Below the pieces are notes generated by a model, which was not told the DNA's origin, ran no database searches, and saw nothing but the letters and a program-made list of their open reading frames with translations. This document shows positions 33,702 to 42,497 of a DNA stretch of 45,397 nucleotides, one piece after another. Each line of letters starts with the position of its first letter. Position 1 is the first letter of the stretch. Made by a program: the position numbers and the translations under genes. Origin of the DNA: UBA2428 sp002343545. Its GTDB lineage: Bacteria > Bdellovibrionota > UBA2428. Where the stretch lies: contig CALFZE010000137.1 of assembly GCA_937952285.1 (NCBI GenBank), positions 1 to 45,397 on the forward strand, read 5' to 3'.

Positions 33702-35048
33702 TTATTTCTTCGGGGCGGCTTCGGGATAGAAGGCCGTGGTTTCGTACTTAAAGCGGACGAAGTCCGAGGGATCCTTGGACTTCGCGACGTCCTGGCGGAG
33801 GGTCGAGGCTGCGACGATGTTGTCGCCGTACTCGCCGTCGGGGTTCGATTCGTAGAGCGTCACCGCGGTCTTCGCGTTGCTCTCGAGGATGCGGACGCGG
33901 TAGCTCACGCGCTTGTCGTAGTTCGTCGAGCCGAGCGCGGGCGCGAAGTGGGCGTAGTGGGCCGGGTCGCGGTCCTCGTTGTTGAGCTCCCACTCTTGCA
34001 CGACGGCGGTCTGGCCGGTCGAAGGGAATTCCTGCACGCGAAGCCGGTCGTCGGGTTGGTCGAGCGAGACGCGCTTTTGCTGGCCGTCGGCGTACTTCAC
34101 GACGAGCGTGTCGGAGTCGTGGGCTTCGTCGTTGTCGTGCTCGGGCGTGTGCTTCTCGGTTTTCCACAGCATGCTGCTGTAGGCGACGAGCGCCGTGTGC
34201 GGGTCTTCCTTCCACTTGTGGTCCTTGCGGAAGTAGAACGCGTTGTCGATCGTGAGCTTGGCCTCGGCGCCTTCGAGCATCTCGATGTCGAGCGCCGCGC
34301 AGAAAAGCTCGTTCTCGAGGATGCCGTAGGCGTGCGCCGTGCGGTTGTCCTTGATCGTCATGTAGAGACGACGCAGCACCGGAAAGTCCTCGGACGGCGT
34401 CTGCTCGGGGCTCGCTCCCTGGCTGAAGATGCCGTGGGCGCCCAGGCGCAACGAGGCGCCGGTGATCTGCGGAGGGTAACCGGCGAAGCGCACGTAGGCG
34501 CTCGAGCGGAAGTCGAAGAGCTGCGGGTAGCCGCCGTCCGGCGCGCGGTGTCCGACGATGACTTCCGTCAGCACGCGACCCGCTTCGGGGATCTTTTCCC
34601 GGTCGATGGGCGGCTGGATATCGGGCGAGCCGTAGTCGAAGTTCGCGTCGGCCCAGGTCTTGGGTTCGTAGCGGCCGTCGCCGACCGGATCGACGAAGAC
34701 CTCCATCGGGATCTGGTTCACGGCCGCGCGCGGCAGCGGCTTCACGTAAAAGTCCTTCTGGTCGAGCAGGTTCGCGCGCGCGCGCACGGCGAGCTCTTCC
34801 TGGTAGATCATCCCGAGCGTGCCGACGCCGCTTTCCGTCGGCGGATCGAGCATGGGGATCGCTTCGGGCTGGGGTTTGCGGAAGGGACCTTGGCAAAGCG
34901 CGAAGGCGTCGGCCTTGACCTTGGCGAAGTCGACCGGGACGCGCTTGTCGCCGGGGTTCGCACGACCGAGGGTTGCGAAGCCGGCGATTCCGGCCGTCGC
35001 CGCCGCAAAAGTGAGGGTGGGGAGGACGAAAATTTTCAACTTTGGCAC
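33702..35048 (-). CDS. OpgG/OpgD (MdoG)-family periplasmic glucan protein
   Basis: The 448-residue protein starts at GTG 35048 with an N-terminal signal (IFVLPTLTFAAATAGIAGFA). MdoG-family landmarks appear in order: ARANLLDQKDFYVKPLPRA (about 90-110), LFDFRSSAYVRFAG and ITGASLRLGAHGI, SEDFPVLRRLYM, then KLTIDNAFYFRKD, LVAYSSMLW and EAHDSDTLVVKY with SLDQP. The last matches the HDS-x-GL region of E. coli OpgG. OpgG/D act on osmoregulated periplasmic glucans, and E. coli OpgD is an endo-beta-1,2-glucanase of family GH186. It is shorter than E. coli OpgG, and no opgH glucosyltransferase is adjacent. Together with nearby GH3 and GH15 genes this suggests glucan breakdown. Family assignment is by eye. 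Confidence 0.75.
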   Translation of the reverse strand: MPKLKIFVLPTLTFAAATAGIAGFATLGRANPGDKRVPVDFAKVKADAFALCQGPFRKPQPEAIPMLDPPTESGVGTLGMIYQEELAVRARANLLDQKDFYVKPLPRAAVNQIPMEVFVDPVGDGRYEPKTWADANFDYGSPDIQPPIDREKIPEAGRVLTEVIVGHRAPDGGYPQLFDFRSSAYVRFAGYPPQITGASLRLGAHGIFSQGASPEQTPSEDFPVLRRLYMTIKDNRTAHAYGILENELFCAALDIEMLEGAEAKLTIDNAFYFRKDHKWKEDPHTALVAYSSMLWKTEKHTPEHDNDEAHDSDTLVVKYADGQQKRVSLDQPDDRLRVQEFPSTGQTAVVQEWELNNEDRDPAHYAHFAPALGSTNYDKRVSYRVRILESNAKTAVTLYESNPDGEYGDNIVAASTLRQDVAKSKDPSDFVRFKYETTAFYPEAAPKK

Positions 35049-35123
35049 GCCTCGTTTATCGGAGCTCGGGCCGGCGAACTTGAGGGGCTTAACCCGCTGA
35101 TTTCGGGCGGATAGGCGTGGGAG

Positions 35124-35819
35124 CTAGAGCGCTCGCAGGCGGACGTCGCAGAACTCGCTCGTGCCGCCGTGGTCCTGAAAGAGGATATGGCCGCGCGGGG
35201 TCTTGTAGAAGCCGGCCCAGTTCTTGAACTTCGACTTCGCGATTCTGGACGACATCGCGTCGGGCGCGAGCGAGCTTTCGTTGAGGAGGATCCCGTTTAC
35301 GGCAAAGCGGAGCTGTCCGCGGTAGACGCTGAGTCGGGCTTCGTTCCAGTCGCCCAAACGAAGTCGGGCCTTGGCCGTGGCCGAAGGCGCCACGAGCCCG
35401 TAAAGCGCGCCGAGCGACGTCAGGGGATCCTTGCCGTCGGGGTGGCGGGCGTCGTCGAGCAGCTGCACCTCGGGGCCGCTCATGAAAGAATAGTAGCCGT
35501 CCGTCTGGACGGCGAAGAGCACGCCGCTGTTGCCGCCCTCCGAGAGGCGGTAGTGAAACTCGAGCTCGAAGTCCTCGAAGGTTTCGCGGGTCATGAGGTC
35601 CGAGCCGAAACCGTCGCTGTTCAGCACGAAGCAGTTCGGCGTCGCGCGCCAGGTGGGCGGGGGAAAAGCCTCCGAGACGTAGCCACGCAAGTGTCGCACG
35701 GACTCCGCGTGGAGGTCGATCCAGGGGGAGTCCGACGAGACTTCGCGCCGCGACGGCAGGGCGCTGCAGGACGCGAGGAGCGCGAGGAACGGGATCAGGC
35801 GGGCGCGGTTGGGCGACAT
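35124..35819 (-). CDS. DUF1080 (3-keto-disaccharide hydrolase-like) lipoprotein
   Basis: The 231-residue protein has a lipobox (FLALLASC|SALPSR) and a single DUF1080 domain: WIDLHAESVRHLRGY, NSDGFGSDLMTRETFEDFELEFHYRLSEGGNSGVLF-like core (Asn-Ser-Gly-Val), GPEVQLLDDARHPDG, then LRLGDWNEARLSVYRGQLRF and GHILFQDHGGTSEFCDVRL. The fold is a concanavalin-like jellyroll. The family includes 3-keto-disaccharide hydrolases and many carbohydrate-binding members. It starts 4 nt after the GH15 stop, so the pair is tightly linked. Confidence 0.9.
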   Translation of the reverse strand: MSPNRARLIPFLALLASCSALPSRREVSSDSPWIDLHAESVRHLRGYVSEAFPPPTWRATPNCFVLNSDGFGSDLMTRETFEDFELEFHYRLSEGGNSGVLFAVQTDGYYSFMSGPEVQLLDDARHPDGKDPLTSLGALYGLVAPSATAKARLRLGDWNEARLSVYRGQLRFAVNGILLNESSLAPDAMSSRIAKSKFKNWAGFYKTPRGHILFQDHGGTSEFCDVRLRAL

Positions 35820-35823
35820 CCCG

Positions 35824-38127
35824 TCATTCTAGCGGAGGCGTCGCGCCTTCTTCCAGCGCCTCGACGACGGAAAGGCGGTCGAAAATCCGTCCCTCGCGTC
35901 GCGATCGCAGAAGTTTGACGTACTCCGCGTGGGCCCAGCCGAGCGGGGTCGCGGCGCCGGTGGGTTGGCCGGCCCGATCGCCGGCGTCCCAGACCTGCTC
36001 GGGCAGCATGAGCGAGGGCGTCGCGAAGGCCTCCATCGCGCGCAGGGCGGGCTCGACGCGCGCGCGAAGGGACGCGCGGTTTTCGCCGAGGGCGCGACCG
36101 CGCTCGAGCTCGTAGTGGCCGCGCTCGCCCGTCAGCAGGGGCCACAACATGCCGGGGGCGGGGCGTCCGGTCGCCTCGTCTTGGTTGTAGAGGTCGCCCC
36201 GGTAGCGTTTGAAGCCGGGGCCTCGACCGGGGACTTCCGTCCGCAGAAAGGCGTCGTACTCCGGCAGCGTCTCGAGCACGCTCGGCGCGAGGGCCGAGCG
36301 GACGCCGAAGCGGACGAGCTCGAGGAAGCCCCCGTCGACGATGTTCTTTTCCTTCTTCAGCCCCGAGCCGTTCGCGCCGGGGTACTCGAAGTCGTCGTTC
36401 GGATCCCAAGGTTGACCGTGGAAAGACGCGCCGTCGAGACGTTCGAAATAGCGACCGTCGCCGAGCGCGCCGCTCGTCGTGAAGGTCCAGCTCTCGAGCT
36501 TGGACGACCAATCGCGCGCGAGCGCCCGGTAGCGAACGGCCCGCGCTTCGTCGCCGAAGGCGCACGCCATCTCGGCGCCCGCCGCGAGGGCCGCGATCTC
36601 GGACGCGACGGTCGAGGGCGAGATCCCGAAGAGCTCCTCCCAACGTTCCTGTCCCGACCACGGGCCGTAGTTCGCGACGAAGTCCGTCGCGCGCGTGACG
36701 AGGTCGCGGAACTCGCCCAGGTCGGCGTGGCCGAGCTTCCACAAGCGGTAGGCGAGCACGACGGGCATCGAGACTTCGTCGAGCTGGAGATCGTCCCAGT
36801 AGGGCGTGCCGTCGACCCAGAAATTCTGCGGGAAGCTGCCGTCGCGCGGGATGCGACGCTCGCCGTGAACCCAGGCGCCGTCTTCGGGCCCGAACTGCGC
36901 GGCCTTCAGGCGACGGAGCGTCGCGAGCGCGCTCGCGTCGTCGCCCACGGCCAGGAATCCCGTGGCCATGTTGTAGAGGTCGCGCGGCCACACGAGGTGG
37001 TAGCCCGCCGTTTGGTAGTTGCGCGGGGCGTCCGCGTTCGCCCAGTCTTGGCGGTGGAGCCCCCAAGGAATGCTGGGCGAGGCGATCGAGGCGCCCTCGA
37101 AAGTCTTGTCTTCCATCGATTTGAGCAGGGGAATCGATGCCCAGTAGAGGTCGCCGCCGTCGGGCGCCTCGTCCGAAAGATCCTCGAGGCCGCGGTGGTA
37201 GAGGCGCCAGTCGCGTACGTAGGCCTCGCTCGCGCGATCCACGCCTTCGCGGAGGCTAGCCCGCGCCGTCGCCAACGCGTCCGCCGCGGAAGGGCCGAAG
37301 CCGAGCGCGAGATCCGTCGCGTGCTCGCCGAGCGTCGGCGGCACGGAGAGGCGCGCGAGCAGCGAGATGTTGCCGTTCGTCGCGCGCGTGAAATCGTGGT
37401 CCATCCGGTAGTCGGCCGCGAGATCCGAGTAGCCGTCGTAGGGACCGACGAAAGCGGCCGAGGCGCGGTCGAAGCCGCCCGAAGCCACGAGCGCCTGCGC
37501 CTCGGCGCCTTCCCACGCGAGCAACGCCCCGTCGGGCCCCGCGCTCGCTTCGGCGTGGTCGTGGAGGGGGGTGTTGCGCGCGGCGGGTTTGTGCAGCACG
37601 TAGAGCGAGAGCCCGGGCACGAAGGCGCGGAACCGCACGCGGACGATCACGACGTCGCGCGTCGGATCGGCGAAGACGACCTTGCGCAGCTCGAAGCGTC
37701 CGCGCGGGTCGCGGTGCGTGATCCCGAAGACGGGGACGCCGCGCTCGAGCCATTCGATCGAAGCGGCGGGCTGCGCGCGTTCGTGGAAGAGGAAGCTCTC
37801 GCCGTCGCTCACGAGGAACTCCGTGTCGCGCGTTTGGGCGCGGTCGATCGTCGGCCAGTAGCTTTCGCTCAGGAGCCCTTGCGAGCCCGTGAACCAGACC
37901 TTGGAGAGCGGTGCCGTCGCGGAGCGTGACGAGTAGCGGCCTTCCGCATCGTAGGCCTCGTAGGCCGTGCCGAAGATCTCCTTCACGCCCGAAGCCCAAT
38001 TGCCGCGCTCGGCGGCGCCGGCGCGCGGGGCCTCGCGCGAGCTGGTTTCGGCGGCGAGCCGCGACGAAGCCGCGAAACCCGCGAAGATCGCGAAAGCCAT
38101 GAGAAAATTCAAACGAAAGCGCGACAA
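35824..38127 (-). CDS. Secreted GH15 glucoamylase/glucodextranase-like enzyme
   Basis: TTG 38127 is preferred: GGAGG lies 7 nt upstream and a signal peptide follows (SRFRLNFLMAFAIFAGFAASS). An upstream ATG at 38202 would add 25 non-signal residues. The 767-residue protein has an N-terminal beta-sandwich domain (about 35-290) and a GH15 (alpha/alpha)6 barrel: LVWPRDLYNMATGFLA, GSFPQNFWVDGTPYW, QLDEVSMPVVLAYRLW (Glu451), and LMLPEQVWD (Glu710), the two catalytic glutamates. GH15 enzymes release beta-glucose from alpha-1,4/1,6 glucans or dextrans. It is first in the operon with the DUF1080, OpgG-like and beta-helix genes. Confidence 0.9.
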   Translation of the reverse strand: MSRFRLNFLMAFAIFAGFAASSRLAAETSSREAPRAGAAERGNWASGVKEIFGTAYEAYDAEGRYSSRSATAPLSKVWFTGSQGLLSESYWPTIDRAQTRDTEFLVSDGESFLFHERAQPAASIEWLERGVPVFGITHRDPRGRFELRKVVFADPTRDVVIVRVRFRAFVPGLSLYVLHKPAARNTPLHDHAEASAGPDGALLAWEGAEAQALVASGGFDRASAAFVGPYDGYSDLAADYRMDHDFTRATNGNISLLARLSVPPTLGEHATDLALGFGPSAADALATARASLREGVDRASEAYVRDWRLYHRGLEDLSDEAPDGGDLYWASIPLLKSMEDKTFEGASIASPSIPWGLHRQDWANADAPRNYQTAGYHLVWPRDLYNMATGFLAVGDDASALATLRRLKAAQFGPEDGAWVHGERRIPRDGSFPQNFWVDGTPYWDDLQLDEVSMPVVLAYRLWKLGHADLGEFRDLVTRATDFVANYGPWSGQERWEELFGISPSTVASEIAALAAGAEMACAFGDEARAVRYRALARDWSSKLESWTFTTSGALGDGRYFERLDGASFHGQPWDPNDDFEYPGANGSGLKKEKNIVDGGFLELVRFGVRSALAPSVLETLPEYDAFLRTEVPGRGPGFKRYRGDLYNQDEATGRPAPGMLWPLLTGERGHYELERGRALGENRASLRARVEPALRAMEAFATPSLMLPEQVWDAGDRAGQPTGAATPLGWAHAEYVKLLRSRREGRIFDRLSVVEALEEGATPPLE

Positions 38128-38294
38128 GTGGAGTCCTCCCGAGCGGCGCAAGCTAGGCTCGGGCGCGACGAGGGTCAACGGAGCGGGGCCTCGCGGTGGC
38201 ACCGCTCCGACCGAATCATGACGCGAGGCTGAAACGGCCCCCTTGGCGAGCGCCGCGCTCGTCGTCTATAGCAAAGACCAAGAGGGGGACTCCC

Positions 38295-39221
38295 ATGAAG
38301 ATCCGTTCGAAGCTTTTGGCTTTGGCCTTGCTCGCGCCCGTTTCCGCTTGGGCCCGCGGCGAGACGCTTTGCTACATCCCGGGCGCCGGCGGCGGCAGCG
38401 AATACACGATGAGCGAACTGCCCGTCGCGTTGGCGCGCAAAGGCATCCCGACCGTGACCTTCAACGTGGGCCGCACGGGACTCGTCCAGGAGCGCGCGCA
38501 GACCTTCGTGCGTTTGCTCGAGGCGGAGATCCGTCGCGACGCGAGCTTCCGCTGCCACGTGGCGGCCTTCTCGATGGGCGGCGTGCTGATCCGCTACGCC
38601 GTTTCGCATCTCGACTACCGGGATCCCTGGAGCGGGCACCGCGCCAAATCCGTGCGCGATCGTATCCTCTCGATCACGACGCTCGCGACGCCCCACCGCG
38701 GCACGCCGCTGCCGCGCATCCTGTCCCGCTTCGCGCGCGGCAAGTACGAGATCGACGAAGGCGACTGGCAGATGAACGAAGACGTCATGGCGCGCTTCAA
38801 CGACCCGAAGTACCCCGAGACCTACTCGCCGCTCGAGACCTCGATCCCGTTCTACAGCGTTCGCCTTTGGATCCCGAGCGACAAGGAAGCCCTCCACATC
38901 ATCAAGCGCGTGAGTTTCCGCCTTCTGCGCGGGGATCTGCTCGGCCGCGGCCTCGACCCGATGAACGACACGGTCGTGCCGACGGCGTCGCAAGGCTTCG
39001 GCCGCGAGATCGCGACCTTGCGCCTGCCGCACGCGTATTTCTCGGCGCTCCGCAAGAGCTCGCCCACGCCGGTGGAGTTCTACGAGCGCGTTTGGAAAAA
39101 CGCCCGCGCGCCCATGGTCGAAGGCGACTTCGCGCGAGGCTTGCGCTTCCGCCAACACCCCGAGGATCTCGGCGGCGAAGGCGATTTCGAGACGGCCCGC
39201 TCGAACGACGAACTCTTCTAG
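38295..39221 (+). CDS. Secreted alpha/beta hydrolase, lipase-like
   Basis: ATG 38295 is chosen: GAGGGGG lies upstream and the protein then opens with a signal peptide (KIRSKLLALALLAPVSAWARG). The 308-residue protein has an oxyanion loop (YIPGAGGGSEY), the nucleophile elbow AFSMGGVLIRYA (Ser93), TLATPHRGTPLP (typical of lipases and PGAP1-like esterases), an acid candidate in DPMNDTVVP and a His in LPHAYF. It probably cleaves lipid or other esters in the periplasm or outside. It is transcribed away from the GH15 operon. Confidence 0.85.
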   Translation: MKIRSKLLALALLAPVSAWARGETLCYIPGAGGGSEYTMSELPVALARKGIPTVTFNVGRTGLVQERAQTFVRLLEAEIRRDASFRCHVAAFSMGGVLIRYAVSHLDYRDPWSGHRAKSVRDRILSITTLATPHRGTPLPRILSRFARGKYEIDEGDWQMNEDVMARFNDPKYPETYSPLETSIPFYSVRLWIPSDKEALHIIKRVSFRLLRGDLLGRGLDPMNDTVVPTASQGFGREIATLRLPHAYFSALRKSSPTPVEFYERVWKNARAPMVEGDFARGLRFRQHPEDLGGEGDFETARSNDELF

Positions 39222-39224
39222 GTC

Positions 39225-40640
39225 TCAGGCGGCTTTTTTGGGGGCGGCCGCGGTCGGGTCGCCCTCGAGGCGCTCCACGGCGGCGCGCGCGCGCCAGATA
39301 TCGGCGAGCGCGTCCCAGCGATCATCGCTGGGGGCGTGTCGCCGCCCCAGGTGAATCGCGTCGGACGCTTCTTTCATGAGACCTTCCGCGAGCGAAAGCT
39401 CGGCCCAGGCCTCGAAGAGCTCGGAGGAACTTTGTTTCGCGTCGCGCGCGCTTCGGACGCGCTTGGCGGCTTCGCGGAACTCTTCTTTTTGGATGCAGCC
39501 ACGAACGTAGCGACGCAGGGCGGTGGGATGCGAGGGCTCCGCATCGAGGAGCTGCGTCACGAGACGGTCGCGCAGATCCGTCGTCCAAGTGGCGGCCGAA
39601 CGCAGGGGCGCCGGCGATTCCATGGCTTCGTAGAGCGCCGCGAGCGAGGCCTTCAGCGCGAGGCGGTCCTCCGCGGACCGCTCGACGGCCTCGAGAAAGA
39701 GGGCGAGCTCGTCGGCGTTCGGTTCGCGGCCCGCGAAGTTTTCGAGCGTGGCGAGACGCCAAGCCCTCGCGCGGATCGCTTCCAGGCGGGAAAGCGCCGC
39801 GAGCAAAGATCGGAATCCCTTCATCGTCGCGCGTTCCTCGCGGAGCCGTTGGGCTTCGTCCAGGGCGAGCCGAAAGTGGGTCGAGTTCGGGGCGGATTCG
39901 AAGAGGCGGACGTAGGCGAGGCTGCGCGCCTCGGCGTCGCCCAGCTTGTCGTGGGCCTCGGCGAGCAGTCGCTTCGTCTGGAGGCTGCGCGGATGATCGC
40001 GGTCCAGGGTTTCGAGCAGGGACTTCGCGCGCGCGACCCGTTCCGGTCCCATTTGCAGCCAACAGCGGCCGAGCTCGATGCCGACGCCGATGTCGCTCGG
40101 GCTTCGTTCGAAGAGTTTTTCGAAGCCGTGCGCGGCTTCCTCGAACTTGGATTGCTCGAGCATCGCGCGTAGCGCCCGGCGAAGGAGGAGCTCGGGCGAC
40201 GGCGCTTCCACCCAACGGGCGGCGACTTCGATCCGCTCGCGCAGATCGCGGATGCCCATCGGACGGTGGAGCACGAGACTCGCTCCCAACTCCGAATAGA
40301 CGAGGGCGTCCTCGGGGCCGCGACCTTCCCCCATGATCACGACGAGCACCGTTTGCGCGCCGATCTTGCCTTTTTGGCGCAGCGCCTCGATATACTCGGT
40401 CAGATGCAGGGCCTCGGGTTCCGAGGTCGCGCGCTTGGCGGCCTGCGGAAAGACCTCGAAGCGCTCGTCGATCAAGAGGAGGTCCAGCCGACCGGGCATG
40501 AGCAGCTCCCGGTGGGCATCTTCGTTGTTCTGCGCGAAAATGAGCGACGGAAAATCTTTGAGTTGCGAACGGAGAATCTGCCGCTCGTCGACGTTGTAGA
40601 GAAGGCCGAAGGCCCGCTTTAAACCGGCGCTTGGGGTCAT
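39225..40640 (-). CDS. Degenerate receiver-domain protein with TPR repeats
   Basis: The 471-residue cytoplasmic protein has an N-terminal REC-like fold (about 8-140). It contains LDLLLIDERFEVF (putative phospho-acceptor Asp), TVLVVIMGEGRG and VLHRPMGIRDLRERI, where the normal Lys-Pro is Arg-Pro. The usual acidic pair at the first strand is absent. The rest (about 150-460) is helical TPR-like repeats (FEEAAHGFEKLFERSPSDIG, DAEARSLAYVRLFESAPNST). It is probably a scaffold or atypical response regulator without a DNA-binding output. It is divergent from fadD. Confidence 0.8.
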   Translation of the reverse strand: MTPSAGLKRAFGLLYNVDERQILRSQLKDFPSLIFAQNNEDAHRELLMPGRLDLLLIDERFEVFPQAAKRATSEPEALHLTEYIEALRQKGKIGAQTVLVVIMGEGRGPEDALVYSELGASLVLHRPMGIRDLRERIEVAARWVEAPSPELLLRRALRAMLEQSKFEEAAHGFEKLFERSPSDIGVGIELGRCWLQMGPERVARAKSLLETLDRDHPRSLQTKRLLAEAHDKLGDAEARSLAYVRLFESAPNSTHFRLALDEAQRLREERATMKGFRSLLAALSRLEAIRARAWRLATLENFAGREPNADELALFLEAVERSAEDRLALKASLAALYEAMESPAPLRSAATWTTDLRDRLVTQLLDAEPSHPTALRRYVRGCIQKEEFREAAKRVRSARDAKQSSSELFEAWAELSLAEGLMKEASDAIHLGRRHAPSDDRWDALADIWRARAAVERLEGDPTAAAPKKAA

Positions 40641-40659
40641 ATCTTTTGAGGCTATCCCG

Positions 40660-40677
40660 GCCCGTCGGACGACGGGC
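40660..40677. other. Hairpin in the TPR-gene / fadD divergent region
   Basis: GCCCGTC-GGAC-GACGGGC is a perfect 7-bp stem with a 4-nt loop, 20 nt upstream of the TPR gene's ATG. It is next to an AT-rich patch (GTTAAAATACGGTAAATC) that probably holds promoters for one or both genes. It may affect the TPR gene's leader; function unproven. Confidence 0.3.
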
Positions 40678-40750
40678 GTTAAAATACGGTAAATCTGGGA
40701 CTTTAGGGCGCTTTTTGACGCTTTTCCCGTTCCTTTATCGGCGGTGCGGC

Positions 40751-40779
40751 TTCAGGGGAACGGAGAGGGCCGTTATGAT
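40751..40779 (+). promoter_or_regulatory. Candidate fadD promoter implying a leaderless transcript
   Basis: TATGAT (40774-40779) is a five-of-six -10 match, with TTCAGG (40751-40756) 17 nt upstream as a weak -35. The expected start site coincides with the fadD ATG at 40786. The only Shine-Dalgarno-like sequence is ATCAGG very close to the ATG. Confidence 0.35.
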
Positions 40780-40785
40780 CAGGTT

Positions 40786-42456
40786 ATGGTTGAGACGGCA
40801 AAGCCCTGGCTGAAGAGTTACCCCAAGAATATTCCCGCGAGCGTGAACGTCGACGAGTTCAAGTCCGTCGTGGAAGTTTTCGAGAAGAGCTGCCACAAGT
40901 TCCTGGGCCGTACGGCGTACTCGAACATGGGCGCCTCGCTGACCTTCGCCGACGTCGATCGTTTGAGCCGCCAGTTCGCGGCTTATCTCCAAAAAGTTCT
41001 CAAGCTCAAGGCCGGCGATCGCATCGCGATCCAGATGCCGAACCTGCTGCAGTACCCGATCGTGCTCTTCGGGGCGCTTCGCGCGGGACTCGTCGTGGTG
41101 AACACGAACCCGCTCTACACGCCCCGCGAGATGGCCCACCAGTTCAAGGATTCCGGCGCCAAGGCCATCGTCATCCTGGCGAACTTCGCCAAGAACCTCG
41201 AGCAGATCCTGCACGAGACGCCGATCGAGCACGTCATCGTGACGGAAATCGGCGACATGGTCGGCTTTCCCAAGCGCCTCATCGTGAACGCGGTCGTCAA
41301 GCACATCAAGAAGATGGTCCCGGCCTACGACCTGCCGAAGGCGATTCCTTTCATGGACACGCTCGCCGACGGATCGCGGCACCGCTGGGATCCCGTCGCG
41401 CTCACCCCCGACGACATCGCCGTGCTCCAGTACACGGGCGGGACGACGGGTGTCTCGAAGGGCGCCATGCTCACGCACCGCAATCTCGTCGCGAACATGC
41501 AGCAGATCTCGGCGTGGATCTCGGGCAGCCTCAAGGACGGCGAAGAAGTCGTCGTGACGGCGCTGCCGCTCTACCACATCTTCTGCTTCACGGTGAACTG
41601 CATGACCTTCATGAAGCACGGTGGCCACAACGTGCTCATCACGAACCCCAAGGACATCCCGGCCTTCGTGAAGGAGCTCGGCAAACACCGTTTCTCGGTC
41701 GTGACCGCGGTCAACACGCTCTTCAACGCGCTCCTGAACAACGCGGAGTTCGCCAAGCTCGACTTCAGCCACCTCAAGGTCGTCGTGGGCGGCGGCATGG
41801 CCGTGCAGTCGGCCGTCGCGGAGCGCTGGAAGAAGGTGACGGGCTCGGCGCTCGTCGAGGGCTACGGCTTGACCGAGGCTTCGCCTCTTATCTGTTGCAA
41901 TCCGCTCGACGGTACGGAGCGGGTTGGGACGATCGGTCTGCCGGCCCCGGACACGGAGCTTCGGCTCGTGGACGACGACGGCAAGGACGTCGCCTCGGGC
42001 GAGCCCGGCGAGATCATCGCCCGCGGCCCGCAGATCATGAAGGGCTACTGGCAGCGCCCCGACGAGACGGCCAAGTGCATCGACAACGACGGCTGGCTCA
42101 AGACGGGCGACGTCGGCGTCTTGCTCGACGGCGGTTTCGTGAAGATCGTCGACCGCAAGAAGGACATGATTCTCGTGTCGGGCTTCAACGTCTACCCGAA
42201 CGAAGTCGAAGACGTCGTCGCGACCCACCCGGGCGTGCTCGAGGTCTGCGCCCTCGGCGTGCCCGACAAGAACTCGGGCGAGGCCGTGAAGATCTTCGTC
42301 GTGAAGAAAGACGAGGCCTTGACCGAGGATCAGTTGCGCGAGTTCTGCCGCACGCGCCTGACCGGCTACAAGGTCCCGCGCCACGTCGAGTTCCGCAAGG
42401 AACTCCCCAAGACGAACGTGGGCAAGATCCTCCGCCGCGCCTTACGTGATGCTTAG
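40786..42456 (+). CDS. fadD: Long-chain fatty acid--CoA ligase
   Basis: FadD activates fatty acids to acyl-CoA with ATP for beta-oxidation or lipid synthesis. From ATG 40786 the N-terminus (KPWLKSYPKNIPASVNVDEFKSVV-like) aligns with E. coli FadD. A GTG at 40744 would add 14 residues. Motifs appear in order: the AMP-binding P-loop YTGGTTGVSKGAMLTHRN, EGYGLTEASP, GWLKTGDVGVL, and the FACS signature DRKKDMILVSGFNVYPNEVEDV. The C-terminal Lys is in KTNVGKILRRAL. The 556-residue length is normal. Membrane-associated cytoplasmic enzyme. Confidence 0.96.
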   Translation: MVETAKPWLKSYPKNIPASVNVDEFKSVVEVFEKSCHKFLGRTAYSNMGASLTFADVDRLSRQFAAYLQKVLKLKAGDRIAIQMPNLLQYPIVLFGALRAGLVVVNTNPLYTPREMAHQFKDSGAKAIVILANFAKNLEQILHETPIEHVIVTEIGDMVGFPKRLIVNAVVKHIKKMVPAYDLPKAIPFMDTLADGSRHRWDPVALTPDDIAVLQYTGGTTGVSKGAMLTHRNLVANMQQISAWISGSLKDGEEVVVTALPLYHIFCFTVNCMTFMKHGGHNVLITNPKDIPAFVKELGKHRFSVVTAVNTLFNALLNNAEFAKLDFSHLKVVVGGGMAVQSAVAERWKKVTGSALVEGYGLTEASPLICCNPLDGTERVGTIGLPAPDTELRLVDDDGKDVASGEPGEIIARGPQIMKGYWQRPDETAKCIDNDGWLKTGDVGVLLDGGFVKIVDRKKDMILVSGFNVYPNEVEDVVATHPGVLEVCALGVPDKNSGEAVKIFVVKKDEALTEDQLREFCRTRLTGYKVPRHVEFRKELPKTNVGKILRRALRDA

Positions 42457-42497
42457 GCCGTTTACGGCTTCCCGGAGGCCTGCTAGACCTTCGGGCC

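Noticed and set aside
30356..33751. 1131-codon plus-strand frame across bglX and the beta-helix gene
   Set aside because: It crosses two clear minus-strand genes and a terminator, with shadow-like Arg/Val/Glu/Ala composition.
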